A stretch of 50,531 nucleotides of DNA from Streptomyces sp. (GCA_013362785.1 JABFVM010000196.1:1-50531); one strand, 5' to 3'. Positions 1 through 8,829 are shown, numbered from the stretch's first letter. Numbers and translations are program-made. The notes: a model not told the origin generated them from the sequence alone.

Positions 1-117
1 CACGAGCGCCACCGGACCCTTCCCTGACGTTTGGTGCTCCTGGAACACTCCTTCCGCGCGCATTCCGTCACATGCCGTTCGGTCAAACCACCCTCAATGG
101 GAAGAGGTCCCTCACTC

Positions 118-2169
118 ATGCCCGAAGTCAATCGCCGCAGATTCCTCCAACTCGCGGGCGCGACCACGGCGTTCACGGCTCTGTCGAGCAGTATCCAGCG
201 GGCCGCCGCGATTCCGGCGAATCACCGCACAGGGTCCATCGAGGACATCGAGCACATCGTCGTCCTGATGCAGGAAAACCGTTCCTTCGACCACTACTTC
301 GGCAAGCTCCGCGGCGTCCGCGGCTTCGGCGACCCGCGCCCGGTGAAGCTGGACAACGGCAAGTCCAACTGGCACCAGTCGAACGGCACCAAGGACATCC
401 TGCCGTTCCACCCGGACGCCGACGACCTCGGCATGCAGTTCCTGGAGGGCCTCCCGCACGGCTGGACCGACGGCCAGCAGGCGTACAACGGCGGCAAGTA
501 CGACAAGTGGGTCCCCGCCAAGGGCACCACGACCATGGCGTACCTGACCCGCGAGGACATCCCCTTCCACTACGCCCTCGCCGACGCCTTCACCGTCTGC
601 GACGCCTACCACTGTTCGTTCATCGGCTCCACCGACCCGAACCGCTACTACATGTGGACGGGCTACACGGGCAACGACGGCACCGGCGGCGGCCCGGTCC
701 TCGGCAACGACGAGCTCGGCTACGGCTGGACGACCTACCCGGAGCGCCTGGAGCAGGCCGGTGTCTCCTGGAAGATCTACCAGGACATCGGCAACGGCCT
801 GGACGCGGCCGGCTCCTGGGGCTGGATCGAGGACGCCTACCGGGGCAACTACGGCGACAACTCGCTGCTGTACTTCAACAAGTACCGGGGCGCCAAGGCG
901 GGCGAGCCCTGGTTCGACAAGGCCCGCACCGGCACCGACGCCAAGAGCGGCGAAGGCTACTTCGACCAACTGAAGGCCGACGTGAAGGCCGGGAAGCTGC
1001 CGAAGATCTCCTGGATCGCCGCGCCCGAGGCCTTCTCCGAGCACTCCAACTGGCCGTCCAACTACGGCGCCTGGTACATCGCCCAGGTCCTGGACGCCCT
1101 CACCTCCAACCCGGAGGTCTGGTCGAAGACGGCCCTGTTCATCACCTTCGACGAGAACGACGGCTTCTTCGACCACGTCGTCCCGCCGCTGCCGCCGAAG
1201 GACGCCTCCCGCGGCAAGTCCACCGTCGACGTCTCGCTCGACCTCTACAAGGGCGACAGCAACCGCCCGGCCGGCGCCTACGGCCTCGGCCCGCGGGTGC
1301 CGATGCTGGTCGTCTCGCCGTGGAGCAAGGGCGGTTACGTCTGCTCCGAGACGCTCGACCACACCTCCATCCTGCGCTTCATGGAGGCCCGCTTCGGCGT
1401 CAAGGAGACCAACGTCTCTCCCTGGCGCCGGGCCATCTGCGGCGACCTGACCTCGGCCTTCGACTTCTCGCGCAACGACAGCCGCCCGGCCGCGCTGCCG
1501 GGGACGGACGAGTACGAGCCGCCGGACCGCGTGCGTCATCCCGACTACAAGCCGACGCCGCCGGCCGACCCGGACATGCCGAAGCAGGAGCGCGGTCTGC
1601 GCCCCTCGCGCCCGCTGAAGTACGCCCCGTACGTGGACGGCTCGGTGGACGCGGCGGCCGGCCGGTTCACGCTGGCCCTCGCCTCCGGCGCCAAGGCCGG
1701 TGCCGCCTTCCACATCACGTCCGGCAACCGCACCGACGGCCCCTGGATGTACACCACCGAGGCCGGCAAGTCCCTCACGGACACCTGGAACTCGGCGTAC
1801 TCGAACGGCTCGTACGACCTGACCGTGCACGGCCCGGCCGGTTTCGTGCGCTACTTCAAGGGCTCGAACAAGACGGCAGGTCCCGAGGTCACCGCCCGGC
1901 ACAAGGGCGACGACATCGAGCTGATGTTCACCAACAAGGGGACGGCGAGCGTCCGCCTGAAGGTGGCCAACGGGTACGGCGGTCGCGCCACTACGGTGAC
2001 GGTCGCGCCCGGCGCCACGGTGCGGCGCTGCATCGACCTGCTGGCGAGCCGGCGCTGGTACGACCTGACGGTCACCGCCGACGGCGACCCGGCGTTCCTG
2101 CGGCGGTTCGCCGGGCGCGTCGAGAACGGGCGGCCGGGTGTGAGCGACCCGGCGATCATCACGGAGTAG
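118..2169 (+). CDS. Tat-exported phosphocholine-specific phospholipase C
   Basis: Secreted enzyme that cleaves phospholipids to diacylglycerol and a phospho-alcohol. The 683-residue length fits the family. A twin-arginine signal (RRRFLQLAG, residues 6-14) opens the protein. The phosphoesterase core shows ENRSFDHYFG (53-62) and FDENDGFFDHV (from about 344), which carry metal-binding and catalytic residues in the PLC/acid phosphatase superfamily. Two C-terminal beta domains of DUF756 type follow from about residue 495. I chose ATG 118 because it places the Tat motif near the N-terminus; the frame is open further upstream to 31 without a better start. AAGAGG lies 10 bases upstream. The gene ends inside a 15-bp tandem repeat and converges on the EamA transporter gene. 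Phosphate control is common for this family, but I see no convincing PHO box in the first 117 bases. Confidence 0.93.
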   Translation: MPEVNRRRFLQLAGATTAFTALSSSIQRAAAIPANHRTGSIEDIEHIVVLMQENRSFDHYFGKLRGVRGFGDPRPVKLDNGKSNWHQSNGTKDILPFHPDADDLGMQFLEGLPHGWTDGQQAYNGGKYDKWVPAKGTTTMAYLTREDIPFHYALADAFTVCDAYHCSFIGSTDPNRYYMWTGYTGNDGTGGGPVLGNDELGYGWTTYPERLEQAGVSWKIYQDIGNGLDAAGSWGWIEDAYRGNYGDNSLLYFNKYRGAKAGEPWFDKARTGTDAKSGEGYFDQLKADVKAGKLPKISWIAAPEAFSEHSNWPSNYGAWYIAQVLDALTSNPEVWSKTALFITFDENDGFFDHVVPPLPPKDASRGKSTVDVSLDLYKGDSNRPAGAYGLGPRVPMLVVSPWSKGGYVCSETLDHTSILRFMEARFGVKETNVSPWRRAICGDLTSAFDFSRNDSRPAALPGTDEYEPPDRVRHPDYKPTPPADPDMPKQERGLRPSRPLKYAPYVDGSVDAAAGRFTLALASGAKAGAAFHITSGNRTDGPWMYTTEAGKSLTDTWNSAYSNGSYDLTVHGPAGFVRYFKGSNKTAGPEVTARHKGDDIELMFTNKGTASVRLKVANGYGGRATTVTVAPGATVRRCIDLLASRRWYDLTVTADGDPAFLRRFAGRVENGRPGVSDPAIITE

Positions 2170-2202
2170 CCCATCACGGAGCAGTCCATGACGGAGTAGC
2201 CC
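2158..2202. repeat. 15-bp tandem repeat x3 across a stop codon
   Basis: Three head-to-tail copies of a 15-bp unit (ATCACGGAGTAGCCC with small changes) start at 2158, 2173 and 2188. The first contains the TAG stop of the phospholipase C gene. Copy two has GCAG in place of GTAG, and copy three begins ATG. Because 15 is a multiple of three, the duplicated stops stay in frame. Confidence 0.85.
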
Positions 2203-2217
2203 GCAGTGCAGGGCTGT

Positions 2218-3231
2218 TCACAGCGGTGTGAGGTGCCCCGGCCCCGGCTGCCGGGGCACCAACGCCGGTCCGGGCGCGGCCGACCCGGGCAGCAACACCC
2301 GTTCCGGCGCCGCCGACGCGGGCTCCAGCGCCAGTACGGCGGCCACGGGGTGCTCGTCGTCCGTGGCGGGGTCGGCGGGCGTGAGCGCGGGTGCGGGGGC
2401 GGGCGAGGTCGGTTCGGGTGTCGCGCGGCTGAGCAGCACCACACCCCAGGACGCCAGGCCCGCCCCGGCCAGCGCGAGCAGGACGCCCGTCGCACCGCCC
2501 TGCAGCCGCTCGCCGAGCAGGACCAGCCCGATCACCACCGCCGCCAGCGGGTTCGCCAGCGTCACCACCGCGAGCGGCGCGCCGAGCCCGCCCCGGTAGG
2601 CGGTCTGCGACAGCAGCAGTCCGCTCGCCGCGAGGGCCGCGACCAGCAACGCCACCCCGATCACCTGCGGGCTGAGCAGCGGGGCCGAGTGGTCCGTCGC
2701 GGCGACCGTGACCGTCTGGGTGAGCGCCGAGGCGACACCGGAGGCGAAACCGGACGCGGTCGCGTGCCGCAGCCCCGGCCGGGCGCCCGGCCGCGACAGC
2801 ATGCCGATCAGTGCCACCGTCACCCCCGCGACCGCCAGCGCCTCGGACGTGCTCAGCACCTCCTCGGGCGCGGGCCCGGACGCCGTGACGAGGAGCGCGC
2901 CCAGGCCGGCCAGCGTCAGCGCCGTACCGCGCCACTCGACCCCGCTCACACCCCGCCCCGCGAGCCGCGCGCCCAGCGGTACCGCGGCCACGAGGGTGAG
3001 CGCGCCGAGCGGCTGGACGACGGTCAGCGGGCCGTACTTCAGGGCCACCACGTGCAGCAGCGCGCCGGAGCCGTTGAGCAGGACCGACCCCCACCAGGCG
3101 CCGGAGCCCAGCAGCCGCAGCAGGCCCGAGCCGGGGGCGCGGGAGGCCAGCCGCTCCTGGGCGACGGCCGCGGCGGCATAGGCGACGGCGGAGAACAGGG
3201 ACAGGACGATGGCGAGCACGGTGGCGTTCAT
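2218..3231 (-). CDS. DMT/EamA-type multidrug or metabolite transporter
   Basis: Inner-membrane permease of the drug/metabolite transporter superfamily; substrate unknown. The 337 residues hold about ten hydrophobic helices in two similar halves, beginning with an N-terminal segment rich in Ala, Val and Leu (residues 2-20). A Pro/Ala-rich cytoplasmic tail covers the last 60 or so residues. The ATG at 3229-3231 overlaps the TGA of the upstream PAP2 gene as ATGA, so the two are almost certainly translated together from the promoter near 4.1 kb. Joint control by the divergent TetR regulator is inferred. Family assignment is good; the substrate cannot be read from sequence. Confidence 0.85.
   Translation of the reverse strand: MNATVLAIVLSLFSAVAYAAAAVAQERLASRAPGSGLLRLLGSGAWWGSVLLNGSGALLHVVALKYGPLTVVQPLGALTLVAAVPLGARLAGRGVSGVEWRGTALTLAGLGALLVTASGPAPEEVLSTSEALAVAGVTVALIGMLSRPGARPGLRHATASGFASGVASALTQTVTVAATDHSAPLLSPQVIGVALLVAALAASGLLLSQTAYRGGLGAPLAVVTLANPLAAVVIGLVLLGERLQGGATGVLLALAGAGLASWGVVLLSRATPEPTSPAPAPALTPADPATDDEHPVAAVLALEPASAAPERVLLPGSAAPGPALVPRQPGPGHLTPL
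2232..2260. terminator. hairpin between convergent genes
   Basis: A perfect 10-bp stem (GGTGCCCCGG at 2232-2241, CCGGGGCACC at 2251-2260) has a 9-base loop. It lies about 60 bases after the phospholipase C stop and inside the last codons of the oppositely oriented transporter gene. It could end the phospholipase transcript. There is no U-tract, which is usual in Streptomyces. Confidence 0.6.
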
Positions 3232-4049
3232 CGGGCCGCTCCCACGAGTACGGAATCCTCGCCGACCGCTTCCTCGTCCCGGCCCGCCGGCACGGACCTC
3301 CGGGCGCCGCTTCCGGCCGTCGCCGCGGCGTGCTTCGGCAGCCGGATCACCGCGAGGGCGATACCGAGCATGGCGGCCGCCACGATCGCGTCGAGCCAGT
3401 AGTGGTTGGCCGTGCCGACGATGACCAGCAGGGTCAGCAGCGGGTGCAGCAGCCACAGCGGGCGCCAGCGGGAGCGGGTCGCCATGATCAGGCCGATCGC
3501 CACCATCAGGGCCCAGCCGAAGTGCAGCGAGGGCATCGCCGCGAACTGGTTCGACAGGTGGTCGGTCTCGGGGGAGCCGTACACGGAGGGGCCGTACAGC
3601 TGCCCGGTGTCGATCAGACCGGCCGCGGCGAGCATGCGCGGCGGGGCCAGCGGGAACGTCAGATGCACCACCAGCGCGGCGGCGGTGACCGCGGCGAGGA
3701 CGCGCCGGGCCCAGACGTAGTGCGCGGGGCGCCTCAGGTACAGCCAGACCAGGAAGGCCGCGGTGGCCGGGAAGTGGACGGTCGCGTAGTAGGTGTTCGC
3801 GATGTGTATGAGCGTGTCGCTGTGCAGCAGAGCGTTCTGCACCGAGCCCTCGCCGGGCAGGTGGACGGCACGTTCGAGGTCCCACACGCGGTCGGCGTTG
3901 CGGAAGGCCTCGCCGGTGTGGCCGGTGGCCAGCTGCCGGCCCAGCTTGTAGACGAGGAAGAGCCCTGCGACGAGCAGGAGCTCACGGACCAGCGGAGGCC
4001 GCGCTATCGCGTCGGTCTCCGCCTCTGCAGGCTCGGTGCGGGCATTCAT
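3228..4049 (-). CDS. PAP2-family membrane phosphatase (inositolphosphotransferase-like)
   Basis: A 273-residue integral membrane protein of the PAP2 superfamily. The motifs visible are PSLHFGWAL and a downstream NHYWLD, the histidine-containing C2 and C3 regions of the family. This arrangement resembles actinobacterial Ipt/AUR1-like enzymes of lipid or glycolipid metabolism. There are about six hydrophobic helices. The start is the second ATG of the pair at 4043-4049, the one in frame with the family sequence. It is the first gene of a two-gene unit with the EamA transporter (4-base stop/start overlap). It is divergent from a TetR regulator, and the 174-bp intergenic region between them holds five copies of a candidate operator. 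Confidence 0.87.
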   Translation of the reverse strand: MNARTEPAEAETDAIARPPLVRELLLVAGLFLVYKLGRQLATGHTGEAFRNADRVWDLERAVHLPGEGSVQNALLHSDTLIHIANTYYATVHFPATAAFLVWLYLRRPAHYVWARRVLAAVTAAALVVHLTFPLAPPRMLAAAGLIDTGQLYGPSVYGSPETDHLSNQFAAMPSLHFGWALMVAIGLIMATRSRWRPLWLLHPLLTLLVIVGTANHYWLDAIVAAAMLGIALAVIRLPKHAAATAGSGARRSVPAGRDEEAVGEDSVLVGAAR

Positions 4050-4097
4050 TCCCCCGGCCCTTTCGCTGAACGGTGGGTGGTGCATCGACACGTCGGC

Positions 4098-4171
4098 GTA
4101 CCGAAACGCCTCTGTACCGATACGACACTGTACCGATACGCTGGCGTTCCGGTACAGTGGCGTTTCGGTAG
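4098..4171. promoter_or_regulatory. five-copy TetR operator array
   Basis: An 11-bp element with consensus GTACCGAWACG occurs five times between the PAP2 and tetR genes. Forward copies are at 4098-4108, 4114-4124 and 4130-4140. Inverted copies are at 4145-4155 and 4161-4171. Spacing is exactly 16 bp within each orientation, and the array is symmetric about 4142/4143. Each element has a GTA/TAC inner dyad. It is probably bound by the adjacent TetR protein to control both directions. Confidence 0.8.
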
Positions 4172-4223
4172 ACGTACGACACACTGGAAGCACGGCACCG
4201 TTCCCCGAGTGAGGAGAAGAGTC

Positions 4224-4838
4224 ATGACGTCGCAGGCCGCGGACGGACCGGAGACGGTCGCCGCCTCGCGCCGCTCCAAGATCACGCCCGAGCGTGAGCA
4301 GGAGTTCTTCGACGCCGTGCTCGAACAGATCCGCGCGTGCGGCTACGACTCCGTCACCATGGAGGGCGTCGCCGCCAGCGCGCGCTGCAGCAAGTCCACC
4401 CTCTACCGGCAGTGGAAGACCAAGCCGCAGTTCGTGGCCGCCGCCCTGCGCGCCAGCCGGCAGACCCGTTTCGACGGCATCGACACCGGCACGCTCGCGG
4501 GGGACCTGCGCGAGGCCGCCCGGGCCGCCGGGGCGTGGTCGGGCAGGGACACCCGGCTGTTCCAGGCCCTCGGCCATGCCGTCATGCAGGACCCGGACCT
4601 GCAGCGGGCGCTGCGCGAGGCGCTCATCGACCCCGAGATCGACGCGCTGAAGGAGATCCTCCGGCGCGGGGTCGAGCGGGGCGAGGTCGCCGGGGACCAT
4701 CCGGCGCTGGAGTACATCCCGGCGCAGATCTTCGGCGTGCTGCGGGCCCGGCCCGTCCTGGAGGGCCAGGACGCCGACCCCGAATACATCGTCCGGTTCG
4801 TGGAGGCCGCCGTGCTGCCGACACTGGGCCTGACCTGA
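4224..4838 (+). CDS. TetR-family transcriptional regulator
   Basis: A 204-residue one-component repressor. The N-terminal helix-turn-helix (about residues 20-65) has a typical TetR pattern: 'YDSVTMEGVAASARCSKST' followed by LYRQWKTK. The C-terminal ligand-binding domain is helical and resembles TetR_C proteins of the AefR/AcrR type. GAGGAG lies 8-13 bases before ATG 4224. The gene is divergent from the PAP2/EamA operon and abuts the GTACCGAWACG array, so it probably represses itself and the exporter operon. The ligand is unknown. Two or three hairpins follow the stop. Confidence 0.93.
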   Translation: MTSQAADGPETVAASRRSKITPEREQEFFDAVLEQIRACGYDSVTMEGVAASARCSKSTLYRQWKTKPQFVAAALRASRQTRFDGIDTGTLAGDLREAARAAGAWSGRDTRLFQALGHAVMQDPDLQRALREALIDPEIDALKEILRRGVERGEVAGDHPALEYIPAQIFGVLRARPVLEGQDADPEYIVRFVEAAVLPTLGLT

Positions 4839-4872
4839 GACTCAGGCCGCCGTCCACGGGATGACTGGACGG
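4827..4872. terminator. paired hairpins after tetR
   Basis: GGCCTGA (4827-4833) pairs with TCAGGCC (4842-4848) across the tetR stop codon. CCGTCCA (4850-4856) pairs with TGGACGG (4866-4872). Both are perfect 7-bp stems. Confidence 0.5.
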
Positions 4873-4920
4873 TGACCTGTTCCGCGCCGCACCGTGGGGA
4901 CGGGGGCGGCGCGCACCCCC

Positions 4921-4967
4921 CGGCCGGGTGGGGTTCCCCTTGAGCGGAGGGGCACCCCACCCGGCCG
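4921..4967. terminator. long bidirectional terminator
   Basis: A perfect 14-bp stem, CGGCCGGGTGGGGT (4921-4934) with ACCCCACCCGGCCG (4954-4967), encloses a second stem CCCCT/AGGGG (4936-4940, 4948-4952). It sits between the convergent tetR and DUF2510 genes and can fold in both transcripts. Confidence 0.8.
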
Positions 4968-4986
4968 CATCATGTTCCGGGCCGGG

Positions 4987-6081
4987 TCAGACGTCCTGGC
5001 CGTTGCCGCCGCCCGTGGACACCTTGATGCCCTCGGTGATCCTGTCGATGACCGACTGCTCCCCGGCGTCGACGCCGATGCGGACCACGACCATCTGCTT
5101 CTCGCTGACGGGGGAGGGGAAGGCGAGCGACTCGACGTAACCGTCGGCGCCCTTGCTCGTGACCGCCTTCCAGCGGACCAGATAGCCCTTCTGTCCGGCC
5201 ACGGTCACCGCCTTGGAGGCCAGCACCTCGTGCGAGGTGATCTCGCCGTACCCCTTGCCGTAGGACTCGTCGGCGTTCTTCGAGATGTCCGCCTTGGCGA
5301 TCTCCTCGGCCGTCTCGCCCTTGGTGCCGAGCGCGAGCGCGGGAGCCGAGTAGGCGCCGCCCTTCATGCAGGTCTGGGAGGTGTCCGAGGGGCACTTGTA
5401 CGTCTTGTCCGACCCCACGTGCGCGCCCCAGCTGATCTGCTGGCCGTACCAGCCGTCCGGGATGGGAATGCTGATCCCGCTCACCGGGTCGGTCACCGCA
5501 CCACTGTCGATCTTCGGTGCCTCGGAGCCCTCGGGGGAGGGAGACTGCCCGCCGGAACCGCCGCTGCCGCCGCCGGGACCGCCGTTGCCGCCCCCGGAGT
5601 CACCGAAGGGCCCGCCCTGACCACCGCCGGGCCCGCCCTGTCCGCCCTGTCCACCCGGGCCCTGCTGGGAGTTGGCGCCGCCGCCCGAGCCGCCGTCGGC
5701 GGTCAGCGCGTACACGCCGACGCCTATGCTCGCGAGGACGACCGCCGCCACTCCCACGGCTATGCCCGTACGCAGACCGCGCCGCCCGCCCGACTGCACC
5801 TGCCCGGGGTAGCCCGGATGCACCGGATACGCCGGATGAGCCCCGTCGGCGGGCGGCTGCACGGGATACGCCGGGTGAGCCCCGTCGGCCGGTGGCTGCA
5901 CCGGATACGCGGGCACGGCCCCCTCCGCCGGCGGCTCCTGCGGAGGAGCCCCCTCGGCGGCCGACCCCGTGGGCCGGACCTGGTCCGTCCATGCCTTGCC
6001 GTCCCACCAGCGCTCGGTGGGCGGACCGTCACTTTTCCGGCCGGGGTCGGGGTACCAGCCGGGAGGAGTCACCTGCGTCAT
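4987..6081 (-). CDS. DUF2510-domain single-pass membrane protein
   Basis: A 364-residue protein of unknown function. A DUF2510 domain is at the N-terminus (PGWYPDP, then ERWWDGKAWTDQVRP). A Pro/Ala/Tyr-rich stretch follows, with a 13-residue repeat (AYPVQPPADGAHP twice plus a partial copy). One transmembrane helix follows (GIAVGVAAVVLASIGVGVYAL), then a Gly/Ser/Gln-rich linker and an extracellular C-terminal domain ending in DV. The exposed part contains two cysteines close together (KCPSDTSQTC). The start at 6081 gives the family N-terminus MTQVTPPGWYPDPG; upstream in-frame codons add non-family sequence. The layout suggests a cytoplasmic DUF2510 anchor with a secreted sensor-like domain. 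Confidence 0.87.
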   Translation of the reverse strand: MTQVTPPGWYPDPGRKSDGPPTERWWDGKAWTDQVRPTGSAAEGAPPQEPPAEGAVPAYPVQPPADGAHPAYPVQPPADGAHPAYPVHPGYPGQVQSGGRRGLRTGIAVGVAAVVLASIGVGVYALTADGGSGGGANSQQGPGGQGGQGGPGGGQGGPFGDSGGGNGGPGGGSGGSGGQSPSPEGSEAPKIDSGAVTDPVSGISIPIPDGWYGQQISWGAHVGSDKTYKCPSDTSQTCMKGGAYSAPALALGTKGETAEEIAKADISKNADESYGKGYGEITSHEVLASKAVTVAGQKGYLVRWKAVTSKGADGYVESLAFPSPVSEKQMVVVRIGVDAGEQSVIDRITEGIKVSTGGGNGQDV

Positions 6082-6191
6082 GTACCCACCGTATGAGGTG
6101 TCGGTGAAAGCCGGATGAGAGGATCCGGCCCGACGGCGGCGGAATGCCCGAGGGCTGCGGAATGTCCGCCCGCCCCGGAACCCACCCGACG

Positions 6192-7346
6192 TCACTCCAG
6201 CACAAGCCGCACCGGCCGCTCCCGCGCGGGCGGCGGCAGCCGTAGGCCGTCCCGGCCCGGCGTGAGGGAGCCGAGCACGCGTGCGTGCCGGGCGCCGGTG
6301 GACGCCGGGTCGGTGCCCGGTAGGCCGTGCGCGGTCAGGAAGCCCAGCACGGCGAAGGCGTACGCCTCCTTCGCGGCGGCCGGCAGCCCCAGCGTGTCGG
6401 ATGTACGCAGCGCCACCCCCGCCAGCTGCTGCCCGAGCATCCGCATCAGCACGGGGTTGCGTGTCCCGCCCCCCGAGGCGATCACCTCCGTGGCGCCCAC
6501 CGTACGCACGGCATCGGCGACCGTCCGTGCCGTGAGCATGGTCAGGGTCGCGACGACGTCCTCGGCGGGCAGCGTCCCGAACCCGGCCAGCGCGTCCCGC
6601 AGATGCCCGAGATGGAAGAGCTCCTTGCCCGTCGTCTTCGGAGCGGGCAGCGCGTAGTACGGCTCCTCCAGCAGCCGTTCCAGCAGCGCTTCACGCACGC
6701 TGCCGTGACCGGCCAGCGCCCCGTCGACGTCGTAGGCGAACCGTCCGCCGCTGAAGCCGCTCGCCGCCGCGTCGATCAGCGCACAGCCCGGCCCGGTGTC
6801 GAAGGCGGTGCCGTCGGGCGCGGTGAGGTTGGCGATGCCGCCCAGGTTGAGGGCGACCGGGGTGCCCGGCCGGCCGCGCAGCCACAGCAGGTCGACCAGG
6901 CTGACCAGCGGCGCGCCCTGCCCTCCGGCGGCGATGTCGCGCGGCCGGAAGTCGGCGACCACGGGCAGCCCGGTCGCCTCGGCGATCCAGGCGGGCTGCC
7001 CGAGCTGGAGCGTGCCGTGGACCTGCCCCTGCTCGGCCCAGTGATACACGGTCTGCCCGTGCGAGGCGACCAACTCGGCCCGCCCGTCGCACAGTTCACG
7101 GTCCGCGCGGACGGCCGCCGCCGCGAACGCCTGCCCGATTCGCGTGTCGAGCCGGCACACCTCGGCCATCGAGGTCCTCCCCGGCGGCAGCGCCTGCGCG
7201 AGCGCCTCGCGCAGTCCGTCGTCGTACGCCTCGCTGACCAGGCCCAGCGGCTTCAGGGCGAGGCTGTCGCCGACGAGGCTCAGGTCGGCGGCGGCCGCGT
7301 CGATGGCGTCGTACGACGTGCCCGACATCAGGCCGATCACCCGCAT
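6192..7346 (-). CDS. anmK: anhydro-N-acetylmuramic acid kinase
   Basis: Phosphorylates and hydrolyses 1,6-anhydro-MurNAc recovered from cell-wall turnover to MurNAc-6-phosphate. At 384 residues it is full length. GLMSGTSYDAID at residues 5-16 is the family N-terminal signature. ASHGQTVYH and LNLGGIANLT, then FDTGPGCALID, form the ATP/sugar site of the ASKHA fold, and ASGGGTRNPVL lies near the C-terminus. The start codon is ATG 7346. The gene begins 4 bases after the stop of an MHS-type transporter gene on the same strand, so both probably share a transcript. Whether the transporter imports a wall sugar is unknown. Confidence 0.95.
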   Translation of the reverse strand: MRVIGLMSGTSYDAIDAAAADLSLVGDSLALKPLGLVSEAYDDGLREALAQALPPGRTSMAEVCRLDTRIGQAFAAAAVRADRELCDGRAELVASHGQTVYHWAEQGQVHGTLQLGQPAWIAEATGLPVVADFRPRDIAAGGQGAPLVSLVDLLWLRGRPGTPVALNLGGIANLTAPDGTAFDTGPGCALIDAAASGFSGGRFAYDVDGALAGHGSVREALLERLLEEPYYALPAPKTTGKELFHLGHLRDALAGFGTLPAEDVVATLTMLTARTVADAVRTVGATEVIASGGGTRNPVLMRMLGQQLAGVALRTSDTLGLPAAAKEAYAFAVLGFLTAHGLPGTDPASTGARHARVLGSLTPGRDGLRLPPPARERPVRLVLE

Positions 7347-7350
7347 CCGC

Positions 7351-8622
7351 TCAACTCGCCTTCCTCATCGGGGACCTGGCCAGCGCGAGGATGCTCACCG
7401 CGCAGGTCGCCGCCGCGTAGTACGCGGGGATGTCCACGTTCCCGGTCCGTTCGATCGTCTCCGTGATGATGAGCCCGGCACACCCCGAGAACACCGCATT
7501 GGACAACGCGTAGGCGAGTCCCAGGCCCGTGTACCGCACCTTCGTCGGGAACAGCTCCGCGAGCATCGCCGGCCCCGGCCCTGCCATCAGCCCCACGACG
7601 GCGCCCGCGCCCCACACGGCTGCCCCCTTCACGGTGAGGGAAACGCCGGGATCCTGGAGAAGGTTGAGCAACGGCACCGCCAGGACCACCACCAGCACCG
7701 CCCCCGTCAGCATCACCGGCCGCCGGCCGAACCGGTCGCTGAGCAGTCCCGCCGGCAGGATCGTCACCGCGAAACCCAGGTTGGCCAGCACCGTCGCGAC
7801 CAGCGCCTGCTGGAAGGTGGCGTCCAGCGTGGACTGCAGATAGGACGGCAGCACCACCAGGAAGGTGTATCCGGCCGCCGCCCACCCCATGATCCGCCCC
7901 GCGCCCAGCGCGATCGCCCCCACGACCTCGCGCGCGGGTGGCCGCTCGGCCTCCCGCTCCTCCCGGAACGCCGGTGTCTCGTCCAGCCTCAGCCGCAGCC
8001 ACAGAGCGCCCAGCCCCATCGGCAGCGTCAGCAGGAACGGCAACCGCCAGCCCCAGGCGTCCAGTTGATGCTCCGTCAGCACCGTGGCCAGCAGCGCCGC
8101 CGCCCCCGCACCGCCCAGCAGCCCCAGCGCCACGGTGAACGACTGCCACGCCCCGTACAGCCCGCGCCGCCCGGGTGGCGCGAACTCGGTCATCACCGCC
8201 ACCGCGCCCCCGAACTCCCCGCCCGCCGACAGCCCTTGCAGCACCCGCAGGAACGTCAGCAGCCAGGGGGCGAGGGCGCCGGCCGTGGCGTACGTCGGCA
8301 GCGCGCCGATCAGCGTCGTGGCCCCCGTCATCAGCAGGATCACCACGATCAGCACGGGCCTGCGGCCGATCCGGTCGCCGAGCCGGCCGAACAGGGCCGC
8401 CCCGACGGGCCGGAAGAAGAACGCCAGCGCGAACGACGCGTACGTCCTCACCAGCGCCTCGACCTCGCTGCCACCCTCCGGCGTGAAGAAGCGCGCCGCG
8501 ATGATCGTCGCGAAGTAGCCGTAGACCCCGAACTCGTACCACTCGATGAAGTTGCCCACCGAGCCCGCGAGCAGGGCCCTGCGGGGCCGGACCGTGCCCC
8601 GTTCATGGATCGTCAGCGTCAT
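7351..8622 (-). CDS. MFS transporter, metabolite:H+ symporter (MHS) type
   Basis: A 423-residue permease with 12 predicted helices. It opens with the MHS hallmark GNFIEWYEFGVYGY and carries the MFS loop motif GRLGDRIGRRPVL after helix 2. The family (ShiA/ProP/KgtP-like) imports small organic acids or osmolytes; the substrate here cannot be assigned. It lies 4 bases upstream of anmK, which suggests a two-gene operon. The 207-bp region to the divergent ATPase gene should hold its promoter. I see a GTCGGTTC direct repeat there (8640-8647 and 8652-8659) but no clear hexamers. Confidence 0.9.
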   Translation of the reverse strand: MTLTIHERGTVRPRRALLAGSVGNFIEWYEFGVYGYFATIIAARFFTPEGGSEVEALVRTYASFALAFFFRPVGAALFGRLGDRIGRRPVLIVVILLMTGATTLIGALPTYATAGALAPWLLTFLRVLQGLSAGGEFGGAVAVMTEFAPPGRRGLYGAWQSFTVALGLLGGAGAAALLATVLTEHQLDAWGWRLPFLLTLPMGLGALWLRLRLDETPAFREEREAERPPAREVVGAIALGAGRIMGWAAAGYTFLVVLPSYLQSTLDATFQQALVATVLANLGFAVTILPAGLLSDRFGRRPVMLTGAVLVVVLAVPLLNLLQDPGVSLTVKGAAVWGAGAVVGLMAGPGPAMLAELFPTKVRYTGLGLAYALSNAVFSGCAGLIITETIERTGNVDIPAYYAAATCAVSILALARSPMRKAS

Positions 8623-8829
8623 TCCCGCGCCTCTTCACTGTCGGTTCGGCCGTCGGTTCTTGACTCTCCGTCGGGTTTCCCAAGGCAGGTCACGGGCCCT
8701 GCGCGTCGCCCGCCCGCACCCGGATTCACCCATCACGGCAAGAGCTGCCCGGACCGGCCTCCACTTAGGCAATCGGACGGCTACGCTCAAGCTCTGTACG
8801 TCGTTCGGGCGACTTGGGGAGGTATCGGG

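Noticed and set aside
1..117. PHO box upstream of the phospholipase C gene
   Set aside because: GTTCGGTCAAACC loosely resembles one repeat, but there is no second repeat at the required 11-bp spacing. I see no other feature in this stretch.
2206..3402. Open frame opposite the EamA transporter
   Set aside because: The translation is Arg/Gln/Pro-rich noise; the minus strand has transmembrane periodicity and a coupled start.
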